This document shows, piece by piece, positions 25,210 to 28,223 of a DNA stretch of 28,223 nt (positions are counted from its first letter, which is position 1; each line of letters begins with the position of its first letter). This stretch comes from Ichthyosporea sp. XGB-2017a (Eukaryota > Opisthokonta > Ichthyosporea). The position numbers and the translations under genes are program-made. The notes beneath the pieces are model-generated. The model did no database searches and was not told the origin of the DNA. It saw nothing but the letters and a program-made list of their open reading frames with translations. The DNA is taken from assembly GCA_002811675.1 (NCBI GenBank), contig PDIM01000054.1, positions 75,428 through 103,650 of the forward strand. The letters run 5' to 3'.

Positions 25210-27090
25210 ATGATGATCTTTACGAAGTTTTGTGGTTGCTTGAATTTAATTCTCTTGCTGGTGCTTTTAACAAATGCTTTTCATTCTGTCAACAGTCAGC
25301 CTTCACATACGCGCAGTGTCTCACCTGCGGCCAATCCCAATCTGAAAATCCCCATTATATCACAGAAGCAAGCGTCCTGCTATGAAGCTATGAAAGCAGA
25401 CATTGGTTGGTACAATGGTATTATTGCTTACAGAATGAATAACTCCTATACTTTCAGCTCAAGGGCGAAGAGAGCAGAAGGCTCTGGTGCAGAAGGTGAT
25501 GTGCACACTTTGACTGCCTACAAAGGCCTTTCCGAAGCTGATACGATAGAAAATTACAGGAAAGAGGGTCCCTTGAATTTAAATGTTGCTGATGTTGTTT
25601 CCGTTATTGCCATTGAAGAGATCAATAGAATTTACAAGGACAAACAGCTTTCTACATTCAGAAAGTTTATTGCAAAAATTCCTACAAGCGAGGATGACCA
25701 TCCAGATAGCAAATACGAATTTACTTTGTTTATTTCCCAACCATCTTTCGTATTCAAACACGATGAAAACAAACTAGGGATGGTTTTTCGTTTAGGGCCT
25801 GGAAGTGTGTACAAATGGCAAAAAGGTTGGAATCCAAACCTCACAGGCCGATATAACTTGGAGGGAAGTGTAATAGTATCAAAGACTAGCTTGTCTTTGA
25901 TATCTGGTACAGTTAAAGGCACCGTAGTTGCCATCAAAGTGGCTGAAGCAGATTTTTCCATTGCACTTGATGTAAAGAAAGTGAAAATATACAATCAAGT
26001 TGAGCTGAAATATGCGTTGGACAAGTACTTCCATAAGACATTTGTCGATTCAGATTTTCCTCTGGGGGTAGTGATAGCAAACCCCGATGAAAAAATAAGT
26101 GATTCATTGCATCCAAAGAGTTTCAGAATGAAAATGTTCAGAAGTAGCCATAGTCCTTTGAGCGGCACAGGCTTCCTTGGAATCTTTATCATGACGTCTA
26201 CTAACAGAAAATTGAAAGACGAAGAGTTAAAACTTCCCAATAAGTTTGACCTCATTCCCAACGGTTTCACATCTGCCCTCATTATTTCCAATAAGCTTTT
26301 ATATGAGAAGGTATTACCAGAAAGTTTGGAGTCGCCTTACTTCTCTTTTTCACCGAAAGCAAGGACAGACAGTGGTAAATTTTGCCAAATATATGAGCCA
26401 GTTCTCGAGAGAACGGCTACACCATTGAAGGGCGTAACATATGCAACTTGTGATTGTGGGTTTGGTTACGGACATCCACGGAGAACATTTCACACGGCGT
26501 ATGGACCAGACAGTGGTGGAGAGCAAACAGTTTTAGATTTTAGCTTTCGGAGAAAAGGTGATAATTCCTTCGTCATGTCACTTGTAACAGAGTTTGATGT
26601 AGGCGATTGTATCGTCAATACCTGGGGGGTATATGATCAAAAGAAGGAATGCAAAATTACGAAGGATATGGCAAAGGTCAATTACACAAACACACTTACG
26701 CTAGACCTCAGCAATGAAAAGGTGACTCTTGGAGGGTCTGACTTGAACGTAGACACCATAAAGAAGCCTGCATACAAGGTGCGCTCCGATATGTACCCAG
26801 ATATTGTCCAAAATACAGGAAGACACTTTTATTATCAGGTCCATGACTCTACTAAGGGCAAGTCTTGGTACAGGGAAGCATATATGTTTACCTCTCCGAG
26901 AGCAGGCTTCGGTGGAACTTTATCCAAAGATGTGCAGAGCAAATGGGTACCGAAGTTGACTTTGAGCGGCCTTAATACCTACCTTCTTAACCGCATCATT
27001 TATCCTGGGGGCTCAATCTACGACCTGAAAAGGCTGACCATGTCGAGCCAAGACTTGGTGCTATGGGGAAATACAAAAACGAACACGTAG
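25210..27090 (+). CDS. secreted protein resembling the P47/TULIP lipid-binding family
   Basis: One exon encodes 626 residues. The start is the first of two adjacent ATGs at 25210; the longer frame begins with TTG inside a splice-acceptor-like stretch. A signal peptide is clear (FCGCLNLILLLVLLTNAF, cut near residue 30). RAKR at residues 85-88 fits a furin-type processing site. ADVVSVIAIEEINRIYKDK (127-145) and DLIPNGFTSALIISNKLLYE (347-366) resemble segments I associate with P47-type TULIP proteins, which build long lipid-binding barrels. The body is rich in alternating beta-strand-like stretches, as expected for that fold. C-terminal beta segments follow to TAG. P47 relatives are known from bacterial clusters, including accessory genes near clostridial neurotoxins, and from scattered eukaryotes. 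No toxin domain is visible here. The family call is tentative; secretion is well supported. Confidence 0.7.
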   Translation: MMIFTKFCGCLNLILLLVLLTNAFHSVNSQPSHTRSVSPAANPNLKIPIISQKQASCYEAMKADIGWYNGIIAYRMNNSYTFSSRAKRAEGSGAEGDVHTLTAYKGLSEADTIENYRKEGPLNLNVADVVSVIAIEEINRIYKDKQLSTFRKFIAKIPTSEDDHPDSKYEFTLFISQPSFVFKHDENKLGMVFRLGPGSVYKWQKGWNPNLTGRYNLEGSVIVSKTSLSLISGTVKGTVVAIKVAEADFSIALDVKKVKIYNQVELKYALDKYFHKTFVDSDFPLGVVIANPDEKISDSLHPKSFRMKMFRSSHSPLSGTGFLGIFIMTSTNRKLKDEELKLPNKFDLIPNGFTSALIISNKLLYEKVLPESLESPYFSFSPKARTDSGKFCQIYEPVLERTATPLKGVTYATCDCGFGYGHPRRTFHTAYGPDSGGEQTVLDFSFRRKGDNSFVMSLVTEFDVGDCIVNTWGVYDQKKECKITKDMAKVNYTNTLTLDLSNEKVTLGGSDLNVDTIKKPAYKVRSDMYPDIVQNTGRHFYYQVHDSTKGKSWYREAYMFTSPRAGFGGTLSKDVQSKWVPKLTLSGLNTYLLNRIIYPGGSIYDLKRLTMSSQDLVLWGNTKTNT

Positions 27091-28223
27091 AGTGGTCCGT
27101 GAAGGCTACTAAGCCAGTTGCGTTCACTCTTTGCTTTTTCTTAGTCACTGCTTCCTCGTATCCCCCCCCCCCCCCCTTACTGCTTTTTAGTCTCGGAAAG
27201 ACCCCGTTCGCTAAATATCCCCTGACTCGACATGGCTGTATTTATGTAAATGTTTGACAATGAATTCCATGAGGAATGTATACAACGGAAATAAAATAGA
27301 AAAAAAATGAATGAATGGATTATGTGTGTGAGATTATGCAAATGATATGCTTGTGTGCTTCGGCCCTTTGGACATTGCTGTATACCGCACGAGGGACACA
27401 TATAATCTACGTTTCAATCGACCTCCATATTCAGACCGCCATCGACTCAGACAAGCACCGAAGCATTATCCCTCTTCAGTTTCTTCTTGCATTTGAGACT
27501 TAACATATTGAGCATTTTTAGTTTTTAGGCGACATATACATATTTATCATGTAACGTAGTTCCTGCAATTATTTGCGAAACAGCATGATATGTCTGCGCA
27601 AACTTCAAACTTTCACACTCAATTCAAAAGCTCAATTTGCACCAGGTCTGCAAGCAATAATAATTAGAGATTCAAACCATCCCGAAAGGGTACTTCTTCT
27701 ACTTCATATTCTATGCGTTACACTTCTGATTTCTCCTTTAGATATGATATACATGACGCAGTGTACAGCTTGAGATATGCACTGCCAAAGCATTTAGATT
27801 TCATTGTGCAATCCATATCAAATCTAACATAAGAGCCCCACTCCTTTGCAAATTGTGCAAAGAGCAATTTTCACCAAAGGCCCAAAAATTAAGCCTGCAC
27901 AATTTTTACTTGTTTTAATTATTAAAATTCACATGGAAATAAAAGAAAAGGGAGCCAGAGAAGGAGGGAGAGAGACGACGTTGAAGATTCTTTTTTTTTA
28001 ATAAAAAAGAAAAGCCCCCGCTAAAATTACCGAAAAAAGGTCCCGCCTCCGCATGAAATAATAACAAATTATTCCTCGAAATTATTTAATAATAAAAAAA
28101 AGCGGAAAAATTGAGCTCTTTTTTTTTCATTTTCTGGCACATGGGTGGTAATTTTTTTTTTCTTTACACAGTTTTGTACACAATTAAAACAACTTTTTTT
28201 TTTTTTTTTGATTAAGTTTGATA
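27091..28223. other. right-end intergenic region, no gene seen
   Basis: The 3' flank of the P47-like gene holds a 13-base C run (27164-27176) and an AATAAA at 27290-27295, about 200 bases after the stop, which is a plausible poly(A) signal. Only short frames with no coding character occur to the window end. The last 300 bases are A/T homopolymer-rich with a TTCTGGCACATG element (28132-28143), similar to upstream elements elsewhere. They may belong to the promoter of a gene beyond the window. Confidence 0.5.

Noticed and set aside
27164-27176. Poly-C run after the last gene as a functional signal
   Set aside because: A single homopolymer with no partner feature; probably a microsatellite.
1-28223. 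tRNA, rRNA, CRISPR or transposon genes
   Set aside because: No T-loop motif, rRNA-like block, spaced direct repeat array, transposase or terminal repeat was seen by eye on either strand.

Overview
The window is nuclear DNA from a small-genome, flagellated eukaryote. Genes are tightly packed on both strands. Several carry short GT-AG introns (64-163 bases), and intergenic DNA is A/T-rich with long poly-T tracts. Proteins contain Gln, Ser and Asn runs, and TAA, TAG and TGA all act as stops, so the code looks standard. The species cannot be named. An RFX-type X-box upstream of a radial spoke gene and an ankyrin protein with a SOCS-box-like end both hint at the opisthokont side of the tree (holozoan protist, aphelid or chytrid-like). 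This is inference.

Layout. A small multi-pass membrane protein (71-667, +) converges on a spliced gene of unknown function (766-2880, -). That gene is divergent from a very long cytosolic carboxypeptidase of the CCP2/3 (AGBL2/3) type (3655-8700, +). The carboxypeptidase converges on an ankyrin/SOCS-box-like protein (8816-11116, -). Two spliced axoneme genes follow in tandem on the minus strand: CFAP206 (11619-13819) and the radial spoke head protein RSPH4/6 (14230-16024). A 105-base assembly gap lies between them. After a 1.5 kb intergenic region come a Ser/Asn-rich protein of unknown function (17581-19167, +) and a dihydroflavonol-reductase-like SDR with a single-base frameshift (19273-20353, -). 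The right end holds two secreted proteins: a 1073-residue protein with a PAN-like segment and a cysteine-rich tail (20753-23974, -), and a 626-residue protein resembling the P47/TULIP lipid-binding family (25210-27090, +). A probable two-exon small gene sits between them (24620-25070, -).

How the genes relate. Three genes concern motile cilia: a tubulin deglutamylase candidate, a radial spoke 2 base/adaptor protein and a radial spoke head protein. They lie within about 12.5 kb, so this is a loose ciliary cluster. A TTTTGGCAC-like element recurs in the upstream regions of several genes and may be a shared promoter element. Three genes have a poly(A) signal that overlaps or nearly overlaps the stop codon. 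The start codons given here are the first sensible ATG; upstream in-frame TTG or GTG extensions were discarded.
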